Assembly: GCA_000421325.1 (NCBI GenBank)
Contig: ATWQ01000009.1
Location: forward strand, 1 to 64,000
Direction of reading: 5' to 3'
DNA length: 64,000 nucleotides
Origin: an alpha proteobacterium SCGC AAA536-K22
GTDB lineage: Bacteria; Pseudomonadota; Alphaproteobacteria; Puniceispirillales; Marisalimonadaceae
Of the stretch, positions 55,075-63,350 are shown one piece after another (position 1 is the first letter of the stretch; each line of letters opens with the position of its first letter). Under the pieces are notes generated by a model that was given only the letters and a program-made list of their open reading frames with translations, was not told the origin of the DNA and made no database searches. The position numbers and the translations under genes were made by a program.

Positions 55075-56487
55075 ATGGATGGTAACGTTTCTGTGTGGTC
55101 TGAAGAGGATTATGATAAAGAAAGCATTAGATTATGCGTAAATAAAATCCAAGAAGAATTTGGACAACAATTCTCAAGTAGCAAAAGTATACTTGAACAG
55201 CACACTCATACGATGACTATACATGAATCAGAATTACCAGATGGTGTTGTTTTTGCTGAAAGTAAAGAAGATGTTCAAAAAGTTGTAAAAATTTGTAATG
55301 AATTTAAATGTCCTATAATACCTTTTGGTGTTGGATCTTCATTCGAAGGACATCTTAATGCTCCATATGGGGGCATTTCTATTGATATGAATAATATGAA
55401 TAAAATTCTGACAGTGCATCAAGAAGATCTTCTAGTGGTTGTCCAGCCTGGCGTTACTAGAGAACAATTAAACACTCATTTAAGAGATACTGGATTGTTT
55501 TTTCCAATCGACCCTGGTGCAAATGCGTCACTTGGTGGAATGACTGCCACCAGAGCTTCTGGTACAAATGCAGTGCGTTATGGAACAATGAAAGATAACG
55601 TAATTGCTCTTGAGGTTGTTACTCCTGATGGTCAAATAATAAAAACTGCAAATAAAGCTAGGAAAAGCTCAGCTGGTTATGACTTAACTCGGTTAATGGT
55701 TGGATCAGAGGGTACGTTAGGTATAACAACAGAAATAACATTAAAGCTTTATGGTATTCCGGAACTAATTGCAGGTGGAAGGGTAAGTTTTCCGTCAGTT
55801 AAAGATGCTACTGATGCAGTAATAATGACAGTGCAAGCAGGAATTCCAGTAGCAAGAATAGAGTTTTTAGATATTGCCCAAGTAAAGGCAGTCAATAGTT
55901 ATTCTAAAACAAATCTTCCAGAAGCTCCTTTGTTATTATTAGAGTTTCATGGCAGTGAAAAATCTGTAAAAGAGCAATCAGAATTATTTGGTGAAATAGC
56001 ATCAGATTTTGGTGGTAATGATTTTGAATGGACGTCTAATAATGAAGATAGAAACAAATTATGGAAAGCTAGACATGATGCCTATTGGTCTTGCAAGGCA
56101 GTAAGGCCTGAGGCTGAAATTTATTCAACAGATGTTTGTGTACCTATCTCTAAATTATCTGATTGTATTATAGAAACGATTGAAGATATGGAAAAGAATG
56201 AATTAATTGGGCCAATAGTAAGTCATGCAGGTGACGGAAATTTTCATGTTGCATTATTGATTGACAAAAAAAATCAGGTTGAATTAGATAAATTAGACAA
56301 TTTTTTAGTAAGAATATCTGAAAGAGCTATTAGAATGAATGGCACGTGTACTGGGGAACATGGAGTTGGACAAGGCAAAAGAAAATATATGTTAAAGGAA
56401 TTAGGTAATGCTGTAGATGTTATGAAAAAAGTTAAAAATGCTTTTGATCCAAATAAAATAATGAACCCAGGAAAGCTTTTTTTATAA
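55075..56487 (+). CDS. FAD-binding oxidase, D-lactate/glycolate dehydrogenase (GlcD/LDHD) family, copy 2
   Basis: A 470-aa paralogue of the gene just upstream, with roughly three quarters of residues identical by eye and no gaps over most of the length. The FAD blocks are PIIPFGVGSSFEGHL and GANASLGGMTATRA; the C-terminal His motifs are SHAGDGNFHVALLI and GTCTGEHGVGQGKRKYM. Differences cluster at YYAVKACRPEADYIATDV versus YWSCKAVRPEAEIYSTDV, which is near the substrate side in this family, and may mark different substrates. Likely co-transcribed with copy 1. Confidence 0.88.
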   Translation: MDGNVSVWSEEDYDKESIRLCVNKIQEEFGQQFSSSKSILEQHTHTMTIHESELPDGVVFAESKEDVQKVVKICNEFKCPIIPFGVGSSFEGHLNAPYGGISIDMNNMNKILTVHQEDLLVVVQPGVTREQLNTHLRDTGLFFPIDPGANASLGGMTATRASGTNAVRYGTMKDNVIALEVVTPDGQIIKTANKARKSSAGYDLTRLMVGSEGTLGITTEITLKLYGIPELIAGGRVSFPSVKDATDAVIMTVQAGIPVARIEFLDIAQVKAVNSYSKTNLPEAPLLLLEFHGSEKSVKEQSELFGEIASDFGGNDFEWTSNNEDRNKLWKARHDAYWSCKAVRPEAEIYSTDVCVPISKLSDCIIETIEDMEKNELIGPIVSHAGDGNFHVALLIDKKNQVELDKLDNFLVRISERAIRMNGTCTGEHGVGQGKRKYMLKELGNAVDVMKKVKNAFDPNKIMNPGKLFL

Positions 56488-56576
56488 TTTTTCTATTATT
56501 ATACTTACATTATAATTAAATTTTCAAAAAAACTCCTATTGATTCAAGGTATAGAATTATTCTTCTATAGATTTAA

Positions 56577-57179
56577 ATGATTGCTTACATAATTATTAGT
56601 TTTTTAATGATGGTCACTCCAGGTCCAGGTGTACTTTCTTTAGCTGGGGTTGGTGCAGGTTTTGGTTGGCGAGTTGGAATGATGTATCTCATTGGATTAT
56701 TTTTTGGAACAAATGGGGTTGCATTACTAGTTGTTTTGGGCTTTAAACAATTTTTGTTTGAGATTGAAGGAGTTGAATTAACTTTTTTATTTCTATCATT
56801 ATCTTACTTATCATTTCTTTCATGGCGTATAGCTACTTCTGAGAATAAAACTGGTTTTAAACAAAGTCTAAAAGCTCCAAAATTATACGAAGGAATTTTT
56901 TTACAATTTGTAAATCCAAAAGCTTATGTAGTCCAAGGTCACCTGTTTGTAGTACTTTCACTTGGAATAGCTTCATATAATGTAGAAATTATAACTAAAT
57001 TTATCATTGTGAATTCAATTTGGATACCTATACATTTATTATGGCTTTGGTTAGGAATAAGCTTAAAAAAATGGTCATTAGGAGTAAATAAACAAGTTTG
57101 GGTTAATAGGGGAATGGGACTTGCATTGTTTGCTGTTGTTATACTTTCTGCAATAATGGAGCTTAATTCCGATGTATAA
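56577..57179 (+). CDS. LysE/RhtB-family exporter
   Basis: A 200-aa membrane protein with six hydrophobic segments. The opening FLMMVTPGPGVLSLAGVGAG is the LysE-family signature. The family exports amino acids and related small molecules. It lies 89 bp after the second FAD oxidase in the same direction and has no close ribosome site of note. Substrate unknown. Confidence 0.87.
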   Translation: MIAYIIISFLMMVTPGPGVLSLAGVGAGFGWRVGMMYLIGLFFGTNGVALLVVLGFKQFLFEIEGVELTFLFLSLSYLSFLSWRIATSENKTGFKQSLKAPKLYEGIFLQFVNPKAYVVQGHLFVVLSLGIASYNVEIITKFIIVNSIWIPIHLLWLWLGISLKKWSLGVNKQVWVNRGMGLALFAVVILSAIMELNSDV

Positions 57180-57385
57180 AATGATTAAATATTAAGCATG
57201 TAAATTATTTCTTTGAATTTATGCATAAATTTCAAACATAAAATTAAGAATAATTTTTAAAAAAAATAATTTTAAGACATCACAGAGTATATTTGTAAAA
57301 ATGAACTACAACAATAAAACTCCCTAGTTCGTTTGTTATATTCTTACTAATAAATTCCTCCCCCGGTTATTAGTTTTTGAATAAA

Positions 57386-57415
57386 GGTGCAGAGGATCTC
57401 CTAAAAATCCTCACC
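57386..57415 (-). terminator. Stem-loop between convergent LysE and SDR genes
   Basis: GAGGAT (57392-57397) pairs with ATCCTC (57407-57412) around a 9-nt loop, extended by GGT (57386-57388) with ACC (57413-57415) across a small bulge. It sits 6 bp beyond the SDR stop in the otherwise empty 241-bp gap between convergent genes. No strong T-run follows on either strand, so termination is only probable. Confidence 0.35.
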
Positions 57416-57420
57416 AACTT

Positions 57421-58155
57421 TTAGTATGTTGCCCTACCTCCTGAAATATCAAAAACACCAGCCGTAGTAAAACTATTTTCTTTACTTGCTAGAAAACTAA
57501 TAAGAGATGCAATTTCTTCTACAGTTACAAATCTATTTCTTGGTATTTTAGAAATCATGTAATCAATAAATTCTTGTGATACTTGATCAAGAATCCTCGT
57601 TTTAGCAGTTGCTGGAGTTATACAATTTACAGCTATATCTTTATCAGCAGTTTCTTTACCAAGAGACTTTGTTAAACCTATAACAGCTGCTTTAGATGCT
57701 GAATAAGCGGAGGCATTAGGGTTACCTTCTTTACCTGCAATTGATGCTATATTAATAATTCTGCCATAGCCTTTCTCACGCATGGTCTTTACCACATGTT
57801 TGTTACAATAAAAAACACCATTAACATTTACATCAAATACTCTTGACCATTCTTCTACAGGATAATCCCAAGTTGAATAAGTCGGTCCAGCTATACCTGC
57901 GCTACAAACAAGAATATCAATTTTATTTATTTGATTAAGAGTTTTTTCTGTAGCTTCTTCAACTATGTTATTATTTGTTTGATCTACTTTTAAAAAATGA
58001 CAATTCAACTCTTTTGCAGCTTTTAAACCCATTTTTTCATCTATATCCCAAATCATAACTTGACAGCCATCATTAATAAATCTTTTTGCAGTTGCAAATC
58101 CAATACCTTGAGCACCCCCAGTAATAACTGCAGTTTGTCCATTAAAATTAGCCAT
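57421..58155 (-). CDS. SDR-family dehydrogenase (sugar/alcohol dehydrogenase type)
   Basis: A 244-aa classical SDR. The cofactor loop is TGGAQGIGFATA, with CSAGIAGP, catalytic Ser in NIASIAGKEG and Tyr/Lys in YSASKAAVIGLTKSLG all present. The C-terminus GVFDISGGRATY is typical of a branch frequent near sugar-acid clusters. MIWDID after strand 2 suggests NAD. It stands alone on the minus strand, so no operon partner points to the substrate. Confidence 0.87.
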   Translation of the reverse strand: MANFNGQTAVITGGAQGIGFATAKRFINDGCQVMIWDIDEKMGLKAAKELNCHFLKVDQTNNNIVEEATEKTLNQINKIDILVCSAGIAGPTYSTWDYPVEEWSRVFDVNVNGVFYCNKHVVKTMREKGYGRIINIASIAGKEGNPNASAYSASKAAVIGLTKSLGKETADKDIAVNCITPATAKTRILDQVSQEFIDYMISKIPRNRFVTVEEIASLISFLASKENSFTTAGVFDISGGRATY

Positions 58156-58301
58156 AAATCACTCTCCCATAATTTTTTTAAAAGTTTTAAGGTTTATCAA
58201 AAAATAAATTATAATAGATATATTTAACATAACCATTTATATTATTTTATATTGTTAACCAGTTCATTGCTAGAGAAATTTAAAATACAAAAGGGCTTTT
58301 A

Positions 58302-58778
58302 ATGGAAATATTTCATATTGTAATTATTGGAATTATTTCATGTTTTGCGATGGATATATGGCAAAGATTTTTAAAACTTTTGTATGAAATAAATCCTTCT
58401 GATTGGGCTATAGTCGGAAGATGGTACATTTTATTAATATCAAAAGGAAAAATTTATAATCCGATAATTGAAGAATTACCCGCAATTAATAATGAACTAA
58501 AAATTGGTTGGGCTGTTCATTACACAGTAGCAATTATGTATTCAATATTTTTCTTTATGTTATTGAAATATGACATATGTAACGCTTCAATTTCTAATGG
58601 CATTATTTTTGGCTTGGCAAGTGTCGTAGTTCCTTGGTTTTTCTTTATGCCAGTTCTTGGTAAAGGTTTTCTTGGTTTGAATACTCCATCCCCCTTTTTA
58701 GCCTGTTCTTTGGCTATTGGTAGTCATGTGGTTATAGGTTTGTCTATAGGTACTTTATACCAATTATTTGGTTACTAA
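58302..58778 (+). CDS. DUF2938-family membrane protein
   Basis: A 158-aa protein with four hydrophobic segments. The order ISCFAMDIWQRFLKLLYEIN, WAIVGRWY, LKIGWAVHYTVAIMYSIFF and NTPSPFLACSLAIGSHVVIG follows DUF2938. Function unknown. It lies 29 bp before the OtnC-like gene and may be the first gene of that plus-strand run. Confidence 0.78.
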   Translation: MEIFHIVIIGIISCFAMDIWQRFLKLLYEINPSDWAIVGRWYILLISKGKIYNPIIEELPAINNELKIGWAVHYTVAIMYSIFFFMLLKYDICNASISNGIIFGLASVVVPWFFFMPVLGKGFLGLNTPSPFLACSLAIGSHVVIGLSIGTLYQLFGY

Positions 58779-58807
58779 AATGGATCTATTTAGGTTATAT
58801 TTTTAAA

Positions 58808-59455
58808 ATGAATGAAAATAAATTAAGAGAACAAGTCTGTATTTTAGCGTCTTCAATGTTTGAAAGGGGTATTACACACGGATCTACAGGTAATATTTCA
58901 GTTCGTTTAGACAATGATGATATTTTGGTCACCCCTTCAGGATCATCATTCGGTAGACTTGATCCAAACGAAATAGTTAAAGTAACAAAGTCTGGTCAAT
59001 TCATAGGATCTTTGTCACCAACCAAGGAGTTACCACTTCACAAAGCTTTCTATGAAACAAGAGGAATGAAAACGGGAGCTGTTGTCCATCTCCATTCAAC
59101 TCATTCTGTTGCTTTATCTATGTTACCGGGCATTGATGAAGATAACGTCTTACCATCTTATACTCCTTATTCAATAATGTTATTAGGTAAAGTTAAATTA
59201 CTTCCTTTCTTTGTACCAGGTGATCCTGCTATGGGAGACGCGATTAAAGGCCTTGCAGGTAAGAGGTCTGCAGTTTTATTGGCTAATCATGGTCCTGTTG
59301 TGTCTGGCAAAGATTTAGAGTCTTCGGTTAATGCTATTGAAGAATTAGAAGCTACAGCAAGACTGGCTTTAATCTTAAAGGGAGCAAATGCTAAAGCTTT
59401 GGACGATAGTCAAATTAATGCAGTTGTAAATAAATTTAATGTTGAATGGGATTAA
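58808..59455 (+). CDS. otnC: Class II aldolase-family enzyme, 3-oxo-tetronate 4-phosphate decarboxylase-like
   Basis: A 215-aa class II aldolase/adducin-family protein. GSTGNISVRL and TPSGSSFGRLDP form the phosphate site; the Zn ligands are in VVHLHSTHSVALS and ANHGPV. The wording of these blocks and the next gene (a hydroxypyruvate-isomerase-like protein) match OtnC beside OtnI, where 3-oxo-tetronate-4-phosphate is decarboxylated to dihydroxyacetone phosphate. It is coupled to that gene by 5-bp spacing. Fuculose-phosphate aldolase would be the main alternative. Confidence 0.8.
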   Translation: MNENKLREQVCILASSMFERGITHGSTGNISVRLDNDDILVTPSGSSFGRLDPNEIVKVTKSGQFIGSLSPTKELPLHKAFYETRGMKTGAVVHLHSTHSVALSMLPGIDEDNVLPSYTPYSIMLLGKVKLLPFFVPGDPAMGDAIKGLAGKRSAVLLANHGPVVSGKDLESSVNAIEELEATARLALILKGANAKALDDSQINAVVNKFNVEWD

Positions 59456-59459
59456 TATT

Positions 59460-60233
59460 ATGTATAAATTTTCTGCCAATTTAGGTCTTTTATGGAATGA
59501 GATTTCTCAAATTGATGCTATTTATAAAGCAAAAGATAATGGATTTGATGCCGTAGAATTTCAATTTCCTTATCAATATGACGCAAAACAAATCAAAAAA
59601 GCTCTAGATGAAGTGAATTTGCCTGTTATGGGTATAAATACTGTTAAAGGTAATGTCGAAGAGGGAGATAATGGTTTACTTGCTGTACCAACTAGAACTT
59701 CTGAAGCAAGAGATGCAATACTTCAAGCTTTTGAGTATGCAAAAGTTATCAAATCTAAAAATATTCACACTATGGCTGGTGTGACTGATTTATCGACAAA
59801 ATCTCTTGTAACTTTTATTGATAATTTAAAGTTTGCAAAAGATTTGATTAGAGATAGTGACATAAATTTAGTAATTGAACCACTTAACTTAAATGATAAC
59901 CCAGGATATTTTTTAACTAAAGTTGAACAAGCAAAAGAAATTTGTGAATTAGTTGGATCTGATACTGTTAAAATTATGTTTGATTTTTACCATATTCAAA
60001 TAAATCAAGGTGACGTTCTTAAAAGATTTAAAGATCATTTACCTTTTATCGGTCATGTTCAAATAGCGTCTGTACAGGATCGAGCAGAACCAGATAGTGG
60101 TGAATTAGACTTTAAATATATTATACCCGAAATATATAAATCTGGTTATAATAGTATGATCGGTGCAGAGTACAAACCAAAGACAACTACTGAAGCAGGT
60201 CTTACTTGGATGGAAAAATTTAAAGACATTTAG
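59460..60233 (+). CDS. otnI: Hydroxypyruvate isomerase-family enzyme, 2-oxo-tetronate isomerase-like
   Basis: A 257-aa TIM-barrel isomerase. Metal ligands are Glu in LVIEPLNLND, Asp and His in MFDFYHIQI, Gln in GHVQIAS and Glu in IGAEYKP. The length is standard for Hyi/OtnI with ATG at 59460; the frame open from 59439 overlaps the otnC end. OtnI interconverts 2-oxo- and 3-oxo-tetronate. It follows otnC directly, while the kinase OtnK that should act between them is not in the window. Confidence 0.83.
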   Translation: MYKFSANLGLLWNEISQIDAIYKAKDNGFDAVEFQFPYQYDAKQIKKALDEVNLPVMGINTVKGNVEEGDNGLLAVPTRTSEARDAILQAFEYAKVIKSKNIHTMAGVTDLSTKSLVTFIDNLKFAKDLIRDSDINLVIEPLNLNDNPGYFLTKVEQAKEICELVGSDTVKIMFDFYHIQINQGDVLKRFKDHLPFIGHVQIASVQDRAEPDSGELDFKYIIPEIYKSGYNSMIGAEYKPKTTTEAGLTWMEKFKDI

Positions 60234-60247
60234 AAAGGTTTTATTTG

Positions 60248-61207
60248 ATGAAAATTGTAAGAGAGTTTGGTCCTAACAATTTAAAAAATTCTTCGTTATG
60301 TTTTGGTACTATGCAATTTGGAGAAGGAGCAAACGAAAAAGACAGTCAAGAAATGTATGAAGCTTGCCGTGAAAGTGGTATAAATTTTTTCGACACTGCA
60401 TTCGTTTACACAGGAGGTAAATCTGAACTAATTCTTGGAGATTTTATTAAAGAAGAAAGAGATAAAATAATTCTAGTTACTAAAGCAGGTTCAGTTGGTG
60501 GTTCTAGTAGTCAAAATATAAGATCACAGTTGGAACAAAGCCTTAAAAGATTAAAACAAGATTATGTAGATATTTTTTTCTTGCATCATTGGGATGAAAA
60601 TATTCCATTAGAAGAAACTTTTGAAACGCTTCAAAAGTTAAAAGAAGAAAAAAAATTTTTTCAATTAGGTGTTTCAAATTTTTCAGCTTGGCAAGTAATG
60701 AAAGCTGAATTAATAGCACAAGAAAACAAATTCCCATCAATAGATATTCTTCAACCTATGTACAACTTAGTTAAAAGGCAAGCTGAAGTTGAAATTCTTC
60801 CAATGGCAAAATCCGAGAATATTGGGGTTATTAGCTACAGTCCATTAGGTGGTGGGCTTCTTACTGGTAAGTATAACATTGATAATACATCTAACAAAAA
60901 TAGTTTGGGTAGATTGCATGATAATTCTAAATATAAAAAAAGATATGGTCAAAATTGGATGTATAATGCGGCTATCGCACTTCAGAAATTAGCCAGTGAA
61001 TTAAATTATGATCCAATTGCCTTAGCTGTCGCTTGGGTTTCACATAATGATGCTATTACAGCGCCAATTATAAGTGCAAGAAACTTAAAACAATTAAAAC
61101 CATCACTTGATTCAATCAAGATATCCTTAGACGAAGATGCATATAAATTAATTTCTAATATTAGTCCAACACCACCTCCTGCTACTGATAGACTTGAGGA
61201 AGTTTAA
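60248..61207 (+). CDS. Aldo/keto reductase
   Basis: A 319-aa AKR. The catalytic tetrad is visible as Asp in FFDTAFVY, Tyr in the same segment, Lys in VTKAG and His in FFLHHWDE; the NADPH region is PIISARNLKQLK. AAAGG before ATG 60248 fits better than TTG 60245. It lies 14 bp after the OtnI-like gene and its stop shares bases with the start of the metallo-hydrolase gene, so all three are one transcript. A sugar or small aldehyde substrate is likely. Confidence 0.88.
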   Translation: MKIVREFGPNNLKNSSLCFGTMQFGEGANEKDSQEMYEACRESGINFFDTAFVYTGGKSELILGDFIKEERDKIILVTKAGSVGGSSSQNIRSQLEQSLKRLKQDYVDIFFLHHWDENIPLEETFETLQKLKEEKKFFQLGVSNFSAWQVMKAELIAQENKFPSIDILQPMYNLVKRQAEVEILPMAKSENIGVISYSPLGGGLLTGKYNIDNTSNKNSLGRLHDNSKYKKRYGQNWMYNAAIALQKLASELNYDPIALAVAWVSHNDAITAPIISARNLKQLKPSLDSIKISLDEDAYKLISNISPTPPPATDRLEEV

Positions 61208-62043
61208 TGAGTAAGAAAGAATTAAAAATGGATACAGTTTTAGAAAAACAATGGGAAGTGTATGCTTTAAAATATGCAGAAAGAAGAGACAGGACTAGAA
61301 AAGAAAGTTTCATTTTTGATGATCACTCACACGAAGCTCACACTATTGATTATTTTATATGGGTTTTAAAATCAGATAAAGACATTATTATTGTTGATAC
61401 TGGTTATGATTATGAAGAGGCTAAAAGAAGAAACAGACCAATTCAAAGATCTCCATCAGAGGCGCTCAAAGCTATTAATATTGATGCCAACCAAGTAACT
61501 GATGTCATTATAACTCATTTGCATTATGATCATGCTGGTGGATTAATTGAATTTCCTAATGCAAAATTTCATTTACAAGAAACAGAAATGGCATATGCGA
61601 CTGGACCTTGTATGTGTCACGAAACAATTAAAATGCCTTTTACAGGAGAGCATGTATGCCAGATGGTGAAAAATATTTTTTCTGGAAGAGTAGTATTTTA
61701 TAATGGAATTGGAGCAATTCAACCAGGTATAACAACTCATTTGATTGGAGGGCATTCAAGAGGATTACAGTCAGTCAGGGTTAAAACTGAAAAGGGTTAT
61801 ATGTGTTTGGCATCAGATGCCACTCATTTTTATGAGAACTTTCTCACAGGTAAACCTTTTCCTATTGTTGTAGATCTTGAAGACATGCTTAATGGTTTTA
61901 ATACTATTAAAAAGTTAGCTTCAAATGATGAATTAGTAGTACCTGGTCATGATCCACTTTTAAGAAAATTTTTTCCAAAAGAAGGAAATTCTGGTTTTGT
62001 ATGGCGTTTAGATAAAGGACCAGACAAACCTATGATTTTTTAA
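61207..62043 (+). CDS. Metallo-beta-lactamase-fold hydrolase (lactonase-like)
   Basis: A 278-aa MBL-fold enzyme. The metal motif is THLHYDHAGG, with later ligands in GGHSRGLQSV, ASDATHFYEN and VPGHDP. Spacing and size match the N-acyl-homoserine-lactonase-like branch, which also includes sugar lactonases. ATG overlaps the aldo/keto reductase stop by one base (TTTAATGA). Given the neighbours, hydrolysis of an aldonolactone is more plausible than quorum quenching, but this is inferred. It overlaps the convergent oxidoreductase gene by 14 bp. Confidence 0.85.
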   Translation: MSKKELKMDTVLEKQWEVYALKYAERRDRTRKESFIFDDHSHEAHTIDYFIWVLKSDKDIIIVDTGYDYEEAKRRNRPIQRSPSEALKAINIDANQVTDVIITHLHYDHAGGLIEFPNAKFHLQETEMAYATGPCMCHETIKMPFTGEHVCQMVKNIFSGRVVFYNGIGAIQPGITTHLIGGHSRGLQSVRVKTEKGYMCLASDATHFYENFLTGKPFPIVVDLEDMLNGFNTIKKLASNDELVVPGHDPLLRKFFPKEGNSGFVWRLDKGPDKPMIF

Positions 62044-63340
62044 AATCATTTTCCATTTTCCTTCTATATAAAATAGCCGGATCACTTGGTAAATAATCTA
62101 CATCATTCCATGTAATTATTTCATTTTCTTTAATTTCATTTTTAAGTCTAATTCCATGAGCTAGTCCAATAGGGAGAGCTTCCATAGATAACGATAATTT
62201 GGATGGGACAAGTTTACCCCATACAGTTGCTCCACCTTCTCCGTCAAGAATTTCACCTTTTTTCAAAATTGTCTTTGTTGTTGAAACGACATCTCCAGTA
62301 AATTTTTTGGTTTGTCCAGTTGCCTGTTTTAATAATGCAGCTGAAAATACTGATATATTCAACTCCATTCCTATAAGATGAAAAGGCTTATACATTGCAG
62401 AAAATTTTCCCGTATCATCAGTATTCATTCCATATTGTTTGAAACAAGATGCTGCATAGTCATTTGGGGCTTCTAAAACAGCAAAAACCCCCCATCTCAA
62501 ATCTTTAAACACGGGTCGTCCATCTCTTTCAAGTGAAGACACTACTTCAACTTGTCCATTTTTTTCTAAAAAACCACCAGCTTTTATAGGCTTTAAAACA
62601 TTTGCAAGATCGTCCATTCCACATGGGGGAAATAATAGACCCTTAGTTGGAACATCAAGGTCACATGCATTAGCTATGGCAGCCATTTCCAATCCAGATT
62701 TAGTGCCATCTAAAAATGAGTTAAACATTTTAGGATTCATTCCTGCTTTTTTTGCCTCTTCATGAGTTAAGCCATAGTAATCCCATACCGTGTCAGGTGA
62801 TGATTTATGATATATTGGCTGATATCTGGTTCCTTTACCTGCGCTAGTAACATTAAAGCCAGAAGCTCTTGCCCATTCGACTATTTCTGCAGTTAGAGCA
62901 GGTTGATCTCCATAAGCCATAGAATAAACAACTCCAGCAGAATTAGCTTCTTTGACTAAAGCTGCACCAGCCAACACGTCTGCTTCGACATTAACCATTA
63001 TGATATGTTTGCCATTTCGAAAAGCTTGCCTTGCATGCTCAATACCTGCTGCAGGAAAACCTGTTGCCTCAATAACTACTTCTACTTCGTTTAATTTTAT
63101 TGCATCAGTACCACTATCAACAAATTTTGTTTTATTGATTAAATCATCACTCCAACCAACGTTTTTACAAGCTTTTACTGCATTGTCAGGTTTAAGATCT
63201 GCAATAACTAAAACCTCTATTCCCAAAGTACTTGGAACTTGACTTAAAAACATTGAACCAAACTTACCAGCTCCTATCAGAGCTACTTTGACAGGGTTAT
63301 TATTATTAATTCTTTTTGAAATTGCATTTTGTAAAAACAT
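62030..63340 (-). CDS. NAD(P)-dependent oxidoreductase with C-terminal SAF domain
   Basis: A 436-aa protein. The N-terminal Rossmann domain reads VALIGAGKFGSMFLSQ with the Asp in VIADLKPDNA and VVIEATGFPAAGIEH; the C-terminal 90 residues form a SAF-type domain (KKGEILDGEGG, VWGKLVPSK). This resembles homoserine-dehydrogenase-like proteins frequent in carbohydrate clusters, whose exact reactions vary. The reading frame is full length. It ends in a 14-bp tail overlap with the convergent MBL gene, and is 10 bp after the phosphatase gene on its own strand. Confidence 0.84.
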   Translation of the reverse strand: MFLQNAISKRINNNNPVKVALIGAGKFGSMFLSQVPSTLGIEVLVIADLKPDNAVKACKNVGWSDDLINKTKFVDSGTDAIKLNEVEVVIEATGFPAAGIEHARQAFRNGKHIIMVNVEADVLAGAALVKEANSAGVVYSMAYGDQPALTAEIVEWARASGFNVTSAGKGTRYQPIYHKSSPDTVWDYYGLTHEEAKKAGMNPKMFNSFLDGTKSGLEMAAIANACDLDVPTKGLLFPPCGMDDLANVLKPIKAGGFLEKNGQVEVVSSLERDGRPVFKDLRWGVFAVLEAPNDYAASCFKQYGMNTDDTGKFSAMYKPFHLIGMELNISVFSAALLKQATGQTKKFTGDVVSTTKTILKKGEILDGEGGATVWGKLVPSKLSLSMEALPIGLAHGIRLKNEIKENEIITWNDVDYLPSDPAILYRRKMENDFKKS

Positions 63341-63350
63341 TTTTTACCTC

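Noticed and set aside
57240-57257. AAAATTA/TAATTTT hairpin after the LysE gene
   Set aside because: The stem is AT-only with no following T-run, expected by chance in this DNA.
61207-62043. Quorum-quenching N-acyl homoserine lactonase
   Set aside because: The MBL motifs fit the branch, but the operon consists of sugar-acid type genes and no LuxI/LuxR gene is present, so only a general lactonase-like call is made.
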